A program made the position numbers and the translations under genes. A stretch of 64,000 bases of DNA from Alopecurus myosuroides (Eukaryota; Streptophyta; Magnoliopsida; Poales; Poaceae), in contig CM054057.1 of the NCBI GenBank assembly GCA_028641055.1, forward strand, positions 578,922,610-578,986,609. Direction: 5' to 3'. Each line of letters begins with the position of its first letter. Position 1 is the stretch's first letter. Positions 33,423 to 44,115 of the stretch are shown piece after piece. The notes under the pieces were generated by a model. That model made no database searches, was not told the DNA's origin, and saw only the letters and a program-made list of their open reading frames with translations.

Positions 33423-35963
33423 AGGTGACATGCTACCAACACAATCTTGATCATCATATTTGTAAAAGCATTGCAAGCTGAGATCAAAGTACTCTAAACA
33501 TAAACATGATAGATATAATTTCAAAAATTTAAACTTAGCAACCATGTTGCAACATGTAAAGTAACGCAATCCAAAGATCATGAATAATGATTTACCGAAA
33601 GATATATATTTGTTTCGAGCATAAAGAAAACATAGCAAAGTGGTATTCCGCTTGTCCTTTGAAGGAGAGCAAAACATAAATGCTAGGAAACCTTCAAAGT
33701 TCAAGTGGTGACTAGAAACAAGTAATTTGTGAACAAGTAATAACATATCATGAATCAAGCAATAATAAATTTTGGGACTGATGCACATTATACTCTGAAT
33801 GACAACTATGCTCTCTTAATTGATGTATAAAGTTAGAAGATGAAGAATCATCATAAAAGTAAAAGAAAGGCCCTTCGCAGAGGGAAGAAGGGATTAACTC
33901 ATGTCCTAGAGCTTTTTATTTAATTAAAACAGAGGTATTGAAAAAAAGTTTGAGAGAGGTGTGTGTCTATGTCTACGAATGATAATGAAAAACTTATCAT
34001 GACTCATGCCAAGCAATGTGTTTAGACTTGTGAGAGCGGTTTCCGTTGTTTATTACTTTGGCACTTCCCCCACCATGCTTTTCACAAACCAGGGCTAGAC
34101 GTATCCATGGGTACCCACCAACTTTCATCAATCCATGTGGAAGTTCCTTTTTGGTTATATTATTTGGCACCAGCTCTTTGTAAATTTAGATGAGCACAAA
34201 TTCCATACTCATCGGGTGAAAGAGGGAGAAAATCTTTGCTTGACATAAGACACAATAAACTTTAAACTACTTCCTCATGAGCTAAAAGAGGGGCATAAAA
34301 CATGTATAGTTTTGAAGGTTTAAAAGGTAGAACATGAGAAATTTACTTTGGGTTGGCGGTTAAATACCACATATAGGTAGGTATGGTGGACACATTTGGA
34401 AATTTTTTGGTTTTTGGGAGTTGGATGCATGAGTAGAGCTCATACTCAGTACAGGTCAAGGCTAGCAAAAGACTGAGAGCGACAAACTAAGAGAGCAATA
34501 ATGGCCATAATCACGCATAGCGAGAAACCTTATTAATCAAAGCATAAATGATATTACAAGTAAAAACTAAATGATCATAGAGGCTAGAGGTTACTGTTTG
34601 TAGTCATAACAGGGTGTAAGCATGCACCAAGTCAACCAAATAAAACATTCTAAGGAGAATACCAAAATGTTATGTTTCGATATGATAAAAACAACTCATG
34701 ATTTCTTTTAGTCACACATTAACCACTCTCAGATATTTGAGACAAGTCATGTTACATCAATAACTACTAAGCATTAAAATAATATCTAGCATGACATGAT
34801 AACGTCTAATCCACAATCTAAATAAGCTTCTCTTTGCACCGCTATAAGCACGAAATATTTTATTACTTTCCAACACAAACACTTTATTTCAATAAAAAAA
34901 TCTCCATATAATGTATCAACGAAACAAGAAAGTACTACTACTCTACAAGAACTAACAACTCTGAAAAAGAGATGCATGAAAAACAGGAGCTAAAAGGAAT
35001 TGCAGTACCTAAACAAAAAAAATAAGAATACGAGTATTCATATGAAAAAGCGTATCGTGTCTCTCTCACAAATAAGAATGTTAGGATCCAACCAAATTTA
35101 TTGTAGTAAATAAAAGAAAATAAAATCAAACATACGTTCCAAGTAAAGTAAATATGATGTGACCGAATAAAAATATAGTTTCACTAGAAGTGACATGATA
35201 AGTTGTTGATGAAGAAAGGGATGCCTTAGGCATCATCAAGGTTAGACACTTGAGTCTTCCTGGAATTTTCTGGGATGAACCATGGGGCATCCCCAAGCTT
35301 AGGCTTTTCACTCTTCTTGATCATATTATATCATCTTCTTCTCTTGACCCTTGAAAACTTCCTTCACACCAAACTCGAAGTAATTTTCATTAGAGGTTTA
35401 GTGAAAAATAAAAAAACTCACATGTTTTGCATGTACACATGCATTATAAATACTTTCTAAACATTAGCTACAGTCACTGATGTTTTTTGGAGCAAAGAAA
35501 TCCACTCAACATAGTAAAAGAGAGAATGCAAAGTAAAAAGATAGAATCTGTCAAAACCAGAACAATTTGTAAAGACGGATTTTTTCGAGACACTTACGTT
35601 GCTCAAATTAGAAAACTCAGAAATATAAAAAGTTTCTTAAATAGCTGAGGATCATGCACAATTTTTTTCATGATGTTTCGATTTTTCTGTAAATTTATAC
35701 GAATTAAACAGCGGACAACAAAAATTTGTTCCTGCGCATAAATCCAAATCTAGCATCAACTTGTCACTAGTGACTTCACTTGGCACAAAAATTCAAAAAA
35801 CTAGAGATACAAAGGAGTTGCTACATAAGTAAACAACACCTTTACTCAAAGAAAACAAAATAAAATTGTAGAAAAAACATGAGTTATCTCCCAAGAGTGC
35901 TTTTCTTTAACGCCTTTCAGCTAGGCACATAAAACAAAAAGATACTCACATAAGAAATATGAA

Positions 35964-37104
35964 TTAAGAAAAGGAGAGGATCAAGAAGCAAGTATAAAAC
36001 ATATTTAAGTCTACCCACTTCCTATGCATAGGAATCTCATAAATAAATAAATTAAATAAGCTCAAACTAGAAATCATGGGAAGGTAGAATAAGAGCAATT
36101 TCAAAACTTTCAACAAAAAGAGAGGTGTTTTAGTAACATGAAAATTATTACAACCATATTTTCCTCTCTCATAATAATTTTCAGTACCATCATGAACAAA
36201 CTCAACAACATAATTATTACATAAAGCATGTTTATCATGGTCTAAAATCACACAATTCATATCAAGCTGAAAAAAATAGTGGGATCAAAATTAAAAATAA
36301 AGACCTCTTCTTTCTCACTTTTAGCAATAGAAAAACAAGGTGATTGGTCACTCTTAAAAGGTATGTGACCCATTATATCCATCCTATTTTCAGTAGCATT
36401 ATAATTTATAACATCAAGTAACATAGGACCATCATGTAGATCATTATCATATGGATTTTCTAAACAAACTTCCTCATTATCATGTATATCAATAGTTGGA
36501 ATAAATAAAGGATTATCCTAGGATTTATCAAATTAGCTTGGAGTATCATAAATAACAGTAGCAATATCATTCTCATAAGTTTCATTTACTAGTATCAAGG
36601 TTACAAGTATAGCAAGTATCAAATTCATCAAAAAGGAATATTTCAAAAGAATCAATAGGATTATCACAATTATCAATATAACACTCTTCCTTCTTTGGTA
36701 AGCACGGAGGGCAATCAAATAAGGTATGATTTAAAGAGTTACTATCATTGGGAGGTAGACATTGGTAGCTACTCCATTCTTTCTCCTCTTGATCATCACT
36801 CTCGTCCTCTTTTTCATCCAATGAGCTTCGAGATTCAGCAATTTCTTCTTCCAAAAGCTCCTGCAAGGCATTAGTCTCTTCCTTTGGTGGAGAGTATTTA
36901 TAAAGATATTTAAGAATATAGCCATTTCCTTCCTTGTAAATATCAAAACAAAATTCAAGTATATCATAAATCTCATATTTATAAGGTGCATCATCAATAT
37001 TTTCAAGAAAATAAGCAATTTCGAATGCACCCTTCCAAGCAATAAATTCTTCAATTTGTTTCACATCATAAAAGTTATAATTTCCCTTAACATAAAAATA
37101 TATG
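35964..37104 (-). pseudogene. Env-like / uncharacterised Athila ORF, broken
   Basis: Two open stretches on the minus strand. The upstream one (about 37104-36582) encodes an acidic, Cys-containing segment ending IDSFEIFLFDEFDTCYTC. The downstream one (36260-35964) encodes NYYERGKYGCNNFH followed by a hydrophobic LKLLLFYLPMISSLSLFNLF segment that could span a membrane, then MPMHRKW. Athila elements carry a third, env-like ORF between pol and the 3' LTR, and position and the hydrophobic segment fit that. The frame is lost between 36580 and 36260. The 266-codon frame seen at 37382-36582 is a chimera whose first about 94 codons come from the LTR fragment at 37105. No function is claimed. Confidence 0.5.
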
Positions 37105-37786
37105 TGATGACCCACAAGTATAGGGGGTTTATCGTAGTACTTTCGATAAATAAGAGTGTCGAACCCAACGGGGAGCAGAAGGTGTTGACAAGCAGGTTGG
37201 ATAGAGGATTCATTATAAACACTAGTAAACGAGTTTTTGGTTGTTTTGGATATAGCAGATATATAAAGTGCGAGTAAATAAAGAGCATTAAATAATATTG
37301 CAGCGAGTGGCCCAATCCTTTTGAGAGCAAAGTACAAGCTGGTTGTGTTACTTATGACTACCAAACGTTCTCGAGGACACATGGGAATTTCGTCGAGTGC
37401 TCTCGCTTCGTTACGGTTCGTGAAGTGTTGTTTGAGTGAACCTATGCTAATGCATCGCCCAACTAGGACTAATACATACTTGTGATTATACCCCTCGCAA
37501 GCATCCGCAAATACAAGAAAGTAATTAAGATAAATCTAACCACAACCTCAAACTCCGGGATTCTACGCTCCCTCATGTATTGGTTTCCTAACGGGGGTTT
37601 AGATTTCTGTCACTCTGGCAACCCCATAATTAGTATCCAAATACACAATGCATTCCTCTAGACCCATAAATGGTGATATATCATGTAGTCGGTGTTCACA
37701 TGACACCACTAGAAGAATAGCACCACAACTTAAATACCGAACCACGAGATATTACTTCAATATAACTTCACTACTAACATCATTAT
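37105..37786 (-). repeat. Truncated LTR of the 29927-31440 family
   Basis: Begins TGATGACCCACAAGTATAGG exactly like the solo LTR at 29927 and follows it for about 680 bp, to about 37786, then similarity stops. The rest of the LTR is missing, so no target duplication can be defined. Confidence 0.8.
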
Positions 37787-38222
37787 GATAGACGTCATAG
37801 ATTAATTTTAAGTTTATAAACTATTGTTGTAATAGTGGCAGATTATCGTCAAGTTTATACAAACCTTTAATGTCTAAATTCATTCGTTTTACCACTTCCA
37901 ATGGAGTAGATCCGCTAAACTTGTATCGTAAAACTGAATATTATACATTTGCGAGATCTGGTCTGTCATGGCCCAAGCCCAAGTGGTAGGAAAACAAGTT
38001 GTCAGTTTGCATGAAAACGTTTTTAGGATACTGCGATATATATACATGATTTCCTAGAGAGTAGAGATGTTGTGACAATTATGCTGTAATACTCATGTAT
38101 TTTTTTGTGAGAATGAATCACCTGCATAATTTGATGTGTTTAAACACAATTTGGGTTTTATGGAAGTTTAGTATTTGCAATATGGGCTATATTGTAATAA
38201 CAATTTACTGAATATGTAGGTA

Positions 38223-38289
38223 CTCCCTTCTGTCTCATATTAATTGTCTCATGTCCAACTTTGAGACAGTTAATATGAAACCGGGGGAG
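38223..38289. mobile_element. Short Stowaway-like MITE
   Basis: Arms CTCCCTTCTGTCTCATATTA and the facing TAATATGAAACCGGGGGAG form an inverted repeat of about 28 bp per side in 67 bp total. CTCCCTCYGT ends and a TA before the left end are typical of grass Stowaway MITEs. The right-hand TA is not conserved. Confidence 0.65.
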
Positions 38290-38300
38290 AGAGCTGCAAA

Positions 38301-38360
38301 GTAGCGGACGAATCAATCTGCCGGACATAAGTAGCGGACGGATCAATCTGCCGGACATAC
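38301..38360. repeat. 30-bp tandem repeat, two copies
   Basis: GTAGCGGACGAATCAATCTG-type unit at 38301-38330 and 38331-38360 with two differences, directly after the MITE. Confidence 0.85.
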
Positions 38361-38409
38361 GTCGTACAGGGAACGTCGTAGGCCTAGCGGTGCTCAAATG
38401 AGATAACGT

Positions 38410-38520
38410 GCACGTGGTAGAGGCTCGGTGGTTGGAGTGTGGTTGAGGGTACTCAACAGTCTGAGTTTGATCTCCGTCGGGGACGAATACCTGGTATTCT
38501 CACAAAGGCGATATTCCACT
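38410..38520 (+). repeat. tRNA-like (possible SINE) segment
   Basis: A-box-like AGGCTCGGTGGTTGG (about 38421-38435) and B-box-like GAGTTTGATCTCC (38463-38475) are spaced about 41 nt apart, as in tRNA-derived SINE heads. No poly-A tail or target duplication was identified. Confidence 0.3.
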
Positions 38521-39326
38521 ATAAAAATATGCCACCGGGCTAGTCCCGGTTGGTCGCGGTTTTGGTATTTTTCATAAAAAATGGCCTTTTTCTTGGACCA
38601 ATGTCAAATCTGGCGCCTTCTGGTAAGTAATTTCAAATCAGGCCTCTCGGGTCGGCGCCAGGAGAGATGGAGCCGAACTTATGCATTTCGGCGTCATCTT
38701 ATTTTTGGGCCGAACCATGTTATGATCAAATAAAAAAATTCGGGAGGTGGGCTCCAAGTAGGATGGAGCCGACACAATTTGAAAATACTTCCATAAAGGG
38801 CTCAAATTCGACGTTAGTACGCGAAAAGGGCCAGATTTGGCAAAAAAAAAAATGCGTTTTTGAGATAACGTGCACGTGATTTATTACGGTCGAAGAAAAA
38901 ACAAGCGGCTGCGGGCTACTCGTGACCGAGAGAGGCAGAGAGCCAACTGCTTGGTTCTTCTCCATCGGGGACTGCGAGCCAAACCCAGGAACGCGAAGCA
39001 GCAAGCAATGGGCGTCCTCGCCGCCCTTCTCCTCCTGGCCGTCCTACTCGCCGCGCTCGCGTACGTCCTCCGCCTGGTCCACTCCCTCCTCTGGGCCCCG
39101 CACCTCCTGGAGCGCCGCTTGCGCCGGCAGGGCATCCGGGGACCCCCGCGCAGCCTGATCTCCGGCAACGGGGCCGACTACAGCGCCCTTCACGCTGCCG
39201 CCGAGTCCACGCCGCTCGCCTCGTTCCACCACGCCGTCGTCGGCCGCGTCGCGCCGCAGTACCGCGAGTGGCCGGCGCGGTACGGCCGGCCGTTCGTGTA
39301 AGCACCTGGTACTAGGAATGATTCGT

Positions 39327-41544
39327 TCGTGTTAGCCTGCTGGCATGTGTGGCAATTCCTCACATATTCACGGACCATTGATTTCATACCAGGCCAACTG
39401 AAGAGGGAAAGGAGCCTGCGGTAGGTTACAGGAAATCCTGAGTGTCCCCCTTGCGGGCTGTCGTGAAAAGCTGAAATGATCTGCTGCTGCAATGGAGCCT
39501 CCTTTCCAACCCAAATTCTGTTCTTGTATCGTAAAACCCCTTGGGACAGAGAATAATCAGCAACGGCAGCAGGATCAAGCGCCAGTTTCTGCAGAAGTTG
39601 CTGGGCGTGTGCATCACTGGCGTAGCTCTGGATCACTGCGCTCAGCCACGCAGGTTGCACTGTAGTCATAGAAAACAGCTCAGAACTGTTTGGGAGTTTG
39701 CGTGAGAGAGCATCTGCGGCTCCATTTTGTATCCCCTTTTTGTACTGCACCGTGTACTGAAGGCCCATCAACTTAGTGAGTGCTTTGCGCTGCCAATCTG
39801 TATGCAAGCGTTGGTCCGTCAGATGGGTGAGACTTTTGTGGTCCGTGCGGATAATAAACTCCCTCAGCTGCAAGTACGAGCGCCAATGTTGGACCGCGAG
39901 AAGAATAGCGAGATATTCTTTTTCATATACTGATAGTCCACGGTTCCTTGGGCCCAAGGCACGACTGACAAAAGCAATGGGGTGCCCTTTCTGCGAGAGC
40001 ACGGCCCCAATACCAACATCACAGGCGTCAGTGTCGATGGTAAATTGCTCGCTGAAATCTGGCAGTGCAAGGACGGGGGCAGTGACGAGTGCTTGTTTCA
40101 AAACTTGGAAGGCCTTGTCAGTGTCAGGTGTCCACACGAAAATCACTCCTTTTCGAAGTAATGCTGTCAGCGGCTGGCTGATGATCGCATAGTGCTTAAT
40201 GAATTTCCGGTAGTATCCCGTAATGCCAAGGAAACCTCTCAACTCTTTCTGGTTCCTTGGTGTTGGCCATGTCTTGATAGTCTGAATTTTGCTGTCATCC
40301 GTGGCAACACCTGCTGATGAAATCACATGACCCAAATAAGCCACTTGTGGTTGCGCAAACGCACATTTGGACAGCTTAACGCGCCACTGGTCTTTCTGCA
40401 AGATAGAGAGCACAGCTGATAGATGCTGTAGGTGATCCTCATAGGTATGACTATAAATCAATATGTCATCGAAGAAAACCAGCGCGAATTTGCGTAAGAC
40501 AGGTGCCAAGGTCGCGTTCATGGCGTGCTGGAAGGTCGCTGGCGCTCCTGTGAGTCCAAATGCCATTACCCTGAACTCGTAGTGCCCGTTGTGCGTCTGA
40601 AAGGCAGTTTTGTGCTCCTCCCCCGGCGCCAAACGAATCTGGTGATACCCTGCCTTGAGGTCGAGCTTAGAGAACCACTGCGCCCCTGCGAGCTCATCGA
40701 GCAGTTCATCAATGATTGGGAGGGGGTATTTTCCTTTCACAGTGAGGGCATTCAGAGGCCTATAATCGATAACCAAGCGCCATGGCTTGTCGCCTTGTTC
40801 TTCTTTCTTTTTGACCAAAAGGACAGGAGCAGCAAACGCACTGTTGCTATGCACAATAACCCCTTGCGCCAGCAGTTCTTTAATTTGCTTTTCAATTTCG
40901 GTTTTCAGCTCTGGTGCAACTCGATATGGTCTGACAGAAACAGGCCGTGCACCTGGAATAAGAGGGATACGATGGTCGTATTGTCTTCTTGGTGGTAAGC
41001 CAGTCGGGGCGGCGAATACTGCCTGAAACTGGTCGAGCACTGCCTGAACTTCATTGGGAACTGTCACTTCCGGCATCACTTGTTCACTGAACATATGCAG
41101 TTCGACTAAAGCATGTGTACACAGCCGCGGTTCGTCACCATGTAGCGTTACCTGGCGGCCTTGATAGTGGAATGACACCCAACCTTGTTCCCAGTGTGTC
41201 AGCATCGGGCTATACTTCCCAAGCCAGTCGAGCCCAATGATTCCATCGTAACTGGCGAGCTCGAGAACTCTGAAAGTGTCTGTGAAGGTTGATCCATCAG
41301 CAGTCCAAGACAGAGCTGGAAACTGCGATCTGCACTGAAGAATAGCACCTCCTGCAACTTGGACTGAAACTGGATTCTCTAGTGGCTCTTCCCCTTCAAG
41401 CAGAGTGGACAGGTGTTTATCAATGAAGCATGCTGAGCTACCTGAATCCAACAGGAACAAGAAGGAATGTCCCTGTATATGCACCTGTAATTGCATGGTG
41501 CGAGGCGCTGGCGTGTCAGGCTGCAGAGCAGCTGCCGATAACAT
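39327..41544 (-). pseudogene. pol: pol (protease, RT, RNase H, truncated integrase)
   Basis: Starts three bases after the gag stop, in the same frame. Residues about 17-120 are an aspartic protease (LLDSGSSACFID, active Asp at residue 33). Residues about 200-370 are reverse transcriptase with LDLKAGYHQI and the catalytic FFDD at 357-360 (usually YVDD or FYDD). RNase H spans about 465-590 (TIDTDACDVGIGAVLSQ, FIIRTDHKSL, then NGAADALSR). The integrase zinc finger survives in part (HDSPQGGHSG ... CHTCQQ). The DDE core and C-terminus are deleted: after CQQANTN the frame runs through the 29-bp LTR remnant and the antisense of P450 exon 1 to 39190. Confidence 0.85.
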
Positions 41545-41547
41545 GTG

Positions 41548-42927
41548 TCACGACTGAGATGGTTCCTGCTGTTGCACAATTGGCTCCTGATTTTGTTCAC
41601 TGGTGTCCTCATCCACCAAATGCATATATTCGACCATTTCCTGTACCACATGCAAGGATACCGTGGTTCTGCACTGATGGCCAGGGTTCCATTTCTCTCC
41701 ACATGTGAAACAAAGACCCTTAGCACGCCTGTAGGCTTTCAGATTGTTCCAGCGTTCTTCAGCTGAGCCGCGAGTTTGATCTGCTGCGCGCTTTTCTTCT
41801 ACTGTTCGTGATACCCATTTGGCCGGGGGGTTGGGTGGTGGTGGTGGTGTGGCCTGAGCACGTCTCCAAGGAATCGCTGGTGCTGACGGAATTGGTGGAA
41901 CGTTGAGAGTGGTCACGCCATCGCCCAGCTCTTCATACAGGAGTGCCAAAGAGTACGCTGCCTCAAGGGACGGTGGTTGTTGAATCGCAACAAGGACTCG
42001 GACCCCAGGCTGCAAACCATCTAAGAATTTGGTGACATAGTGAACCGTATCGGGCCGTGGCTCATAAACTGCAATTTGATCCACCAATTCAGAGAAGCGC
42101 TGCACGTAATCTTCCACCGTTGTGGTCTGACAGATATGAATGAGACGACGAACAAGAATCGAATGCTGATTGCGACTGAAACGCGCCAGTACTGCTGCAA
42201 CAAAATCTGGCCAAGCAGGAGCAGGTGATTTCTGCAGATAAGACTCCAACCAGGTAGCTGCTGCACCGATGAACAGGGACGATGCGTTCGACACCCAATG
42301 AGCTCGTTGCGTCTGCCAATGAGCATAGTACTCCTCACAACGAATTTGCCATAATTTCGGATTGGTCCCGTCAAATTGAGGCAATCCAGCACGGTACCCA
42401 GATGAGAAAGTATCAGTGTTCATGTTCTGGAATTGGGAATTCTCACATTCAGAGTGATGGGGATGGTTATAGGTGTTACCTCCTCCCGGGGAGGACGCTG
42501 GCTGGCCAGACGTCTGTCCCCGGTGTTGTGTTGCAGAATGGTGCCATGTATGGCCAGCGGCGCCGCCATCGACTGCCGTGGAGAGCGGGCCGGAAACGCG
42601 CTCTGTCGCTGCCCCGGGATCTGGGCGGGGAACCTTCTGCAGAGTCGAGGCGAGCGACGCGATCTCGGAGCTGAGGAAGTCCTTGACCGAGGTGAGATCC
42701 GCGCCGATGGAACGCTTGAGCGCGTCCAGATCCGCCGCCGAGGACGACTTGACTGCTTCCACCGCGTCGCTGACGGTCTTGATCTGCTTGCCGGTGTCGA
42801 GGACGAACTTGCGGACCTCGTCAATTGTCTTCTTCTGGTACTCACCGAACCGTGCTTCATACTCTTCCGTGTTCTCCATGCGGATCAGATCGTACAGGGC
42901 GCGACAATCGGGCGTGAGTTGCTCCAT
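41548..42927 (-). CDS. gag: Gag polyprotein of the chromovirus-like element
   Basis: The frame opens at 43041, next to the primer binding site, but the methionine at 42927 (MEQLTPDCRALYDLI) is the likelier start, giving 459 residues. It has an N-terminal helical region (MEQLT... to about residue 105) rich in Lys, Glu and Asp, a Gly/His/Ser-rich linker, the capsid domain (QFDGTNPKLWQIRCEEYY, WPDFVAAVLARFS, then YVTKFLDGLQPGVR), a proline run and one CCHC-type zinc knuckle, CFTCGEKWNPGHQC. Gag assembles the virus-like particle and the knuckle binds element RNA. It ends at TGA (41550-41548), and pol continues in frame. Confidence 0.85.
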   Translation of the reverse strand: MEQLTPDCRALYDLIRMENTEEYEARFGEYQKKTIDEVRKFVLDTGKQIKTVSDAVEAVKSSSAADLDALKRSIGADLTSVKDFLSSEIASLASTLQKVPRPDPGAATERVSGPLSTAVDGGAAGHTWHHSATQHRGQTSGQPASSPGGGNTYNHPHHSECENSQFQNMNTDTFSSGYRAGLPQFDGTNPKLWQIRCEEYYAHWQTQRAHWVSNASSLFIGAAATWLESYLQKSPAPAWPDFVAAVLARFSRNQHSILVRRLIHICQTTTVEDYVQRFSELVDQIAVYEPRPDTVHYVTKFLDGLQPGVRVLVAIQQPPSLEAAYSLALLYEELGDGVTTLNVPPIPSAPAIPWRRAQATPPPPPNPPAKWVSRTVEEKRAADQTRGSAEERWNNLKAYRRAKGLCFTCGEKWNPGHQCRTTVSLHVVQEMVEYMHLVDEDTSEQNQEPIVQQQEPSQS

Positions 42928-43016
42928 GGCCTCGGATCGGCGGCGAGCAGCGAAACGGGTGGGGTATGGGTGGGTGGGCAGATCCAGGGTGTGGAAGAAA
43001 AAATTGAGGAAGAAGA

Positions 43017-43030
43017 GGCTCTGAATACCA
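43017..43030 (-). other. primer binding site with one extra base
   Basis: On the minus strand it reads TGGTATTCAGAGCC, two bases (AG) after the LTR end CTTACA. This is the initiator-Met-type site (TGGTATCAGAGCC) with an inserted T. Confidence 0.75.
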
Positions 43031-43032
43031 CT

Positions 43033-43327
43033 TGTAAGCACCTGGTACTAGGAATGATTCGATCGATCAATGGAATTATGGTAGTAGCTCGTTCCTCCCC
43101 TCCACCCCCGAGCTAGTCTGTTACACACGGCATCGCCGTTCTTTCTTCTGTTCCAAGTCTAGTTACAGAGTAAGTAAACGCCTTCTTAAGTAGAGGCCGT
43201 GCTGCGCGTAGCCGTGACCCAGTCATCCCCTCGGAGCCAACCTGGAGGCCGCTTGTTCCGCGTGGGCTTGGCCTTGTCTCCTTCCAGCCCATGCGTGTCT
43301 GGTGCTTGTGAGGGTGGGTCGTTGACA
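43033..43327 (-). repeat. 5' LTR (295 bp) of the chromovirus-like element
   Basis: Plus-strand ends TGTAAGCACC and GTCGTTGACA; the right end abuts the target duplication GTTCG. Its first 29 bases are identical to 39297-39325, the remnant of the other LTR. Confidence 0.9.
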
Positions 43328-43719
43328 GTTCGTGTTCTGGTTTGGGCCCCGCCCGCGGCTGGTGGTCTACGGACCTGAGGTCGCGAAGACCGTGCTGACC
43401 GACTCCACGGGGACCTTCGACAAGGCTGGCTCCGGCGGCAGCGGCAACCCGCAAGCTCGGCAGCTTATCGGCGAGGGGCTAGTGGGGAGAAGTGGGCGCA
43501 TCACCGCCGTGTGATCTCGCCCGCCTTCAACATGGAGAGGGTCAAGGTGAGAAAGCCTTTCTTCAAAACTTCGAACCTATAAATTGTCGATTTTGCTTGT
43601 ACTCATATAGTATTAAATGGTACTCGTAGTAACCTTTAGCACTTAGAAACGGCAGGAGGATCCTGGATTTTATATTGGCATCGTTATAATCTTTGTTGAT
43701 ACACACGTAAGGTGTATAA

Positions 43720-44112
43720 TCAGTTCAGCACTGATCTTTCCAGATATGCCACACAATATAGGCCGAGGTCCACGAACTGCATGAGCTGCGCTTCCGAATT
43801 GATCCTGACCTGGCGTCGCATCCACCTCCCATCCTGCAACGCCTCCTTGACTGAAAGATTTTTCCAGAGAGCCAAAGGGAAACAGAGAGGTGCAATCATC
43901 TTTGGGGCTTGCCCCAAAAGCCACCTGTCACTCCAAAAAAGGGCCGTCTCACCACCCCCTAGAGATATGGTGGTGCAAGCTGAAAATAATTCCTTATCAA
44001 CTCTGCCACAAGGGGTTTCAGTGCCGATCCATGGTCGCGCGCGATCCGTCCAACGGAACCATTCCCAATGAAGGCGCAAAGCCCGGACAAAAGCCTCCAA
44101 ATCTTTCACTCC
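43720..44112 (-). pseudogene. LINE reverse-transcriptase C-terminal fragment in P450 intron 1
   Basis: Minus-strand translation GVKDLEAFVRALRLHWEWFRW, then ARPWIGTETPC, CTTISLGGGETALFWSDRWL and APKMIAPLCF is the conserved C-terminal segment after the RT domain of plant L1-type LINEs. The upstream protein continues on the far side of the Harbinger element at about 46547-46600 (CAPLSYGGLG). Both ends are truncated, with no EN or RT core and no poly-A tail. Confidence 0.75.
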
Positions 44113-44115
44113 TAA

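Larger units (their letters stand above)
31768..37104 (-). mobile_element. Interior (3' part) of the minus-strand Athila-lineage element
   Basis: Continuous with the 3' LTR ending at 31767. Outside the nested solo LTR (31839-33422) it is AT-rich and mostly non-coding; 33428-35960 shows no gene. An env-like ORF remnant lies at 35964-37104. Gag, RT and integrase are not in view because the interior is cut at 37105 by another LTR fragment. Confidence 0.65.
37787..39007. other. Upstream region of the P450 pseudogene
   Basis: No gene is visible. It contains a short Stowaway-like inverted repeat (38223-38289), a 30-bp tandem repeat (38301-38360) and a tRNA-like/SINE-like segment (38410-38520). The promoter and 5' leader of the P450 must lie in 38520-39007; no clear TATA box was fixed. 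Confidence 0.5.
39297..43327 (-). mobile_element. Deleted chromovirus-like Gypsy element inside P450 exon 1, TSD GTTCG
   Basis: The 5-bp duplication GTTCG flanks it at 39292-39296 and 43328-43332. Its 5' LTR (on the minus strand) is 43033-43327. Its 3' LTR is reduced to the last 29 bp (39297-39325, TGTAAGCACCTGG on plus), and the rest of integrase and U3 is deleted. Order on the minus strand: LTR, initiator-Met-type primer site, gag, protease, RT, RNase H, integrase zinc finger, break. Short LTRs of about 295 bp and this RT type suggest the Reina group of chromoviruses; no chromodomain remains to test that. Confidence 0.85.

Noticed and set aside
39190..39326. C-terminus of the 784-codon pol ORF as native integrase
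   Set aside because: It is the LTR remnant plus antisense P450 exon 1.
42433..43116. 227- and 183-codon plus-strand ORFs opposite gag
   Set aside because: Shadows of the minus-strand gag, which has the capsid domain and zinc knuckle.
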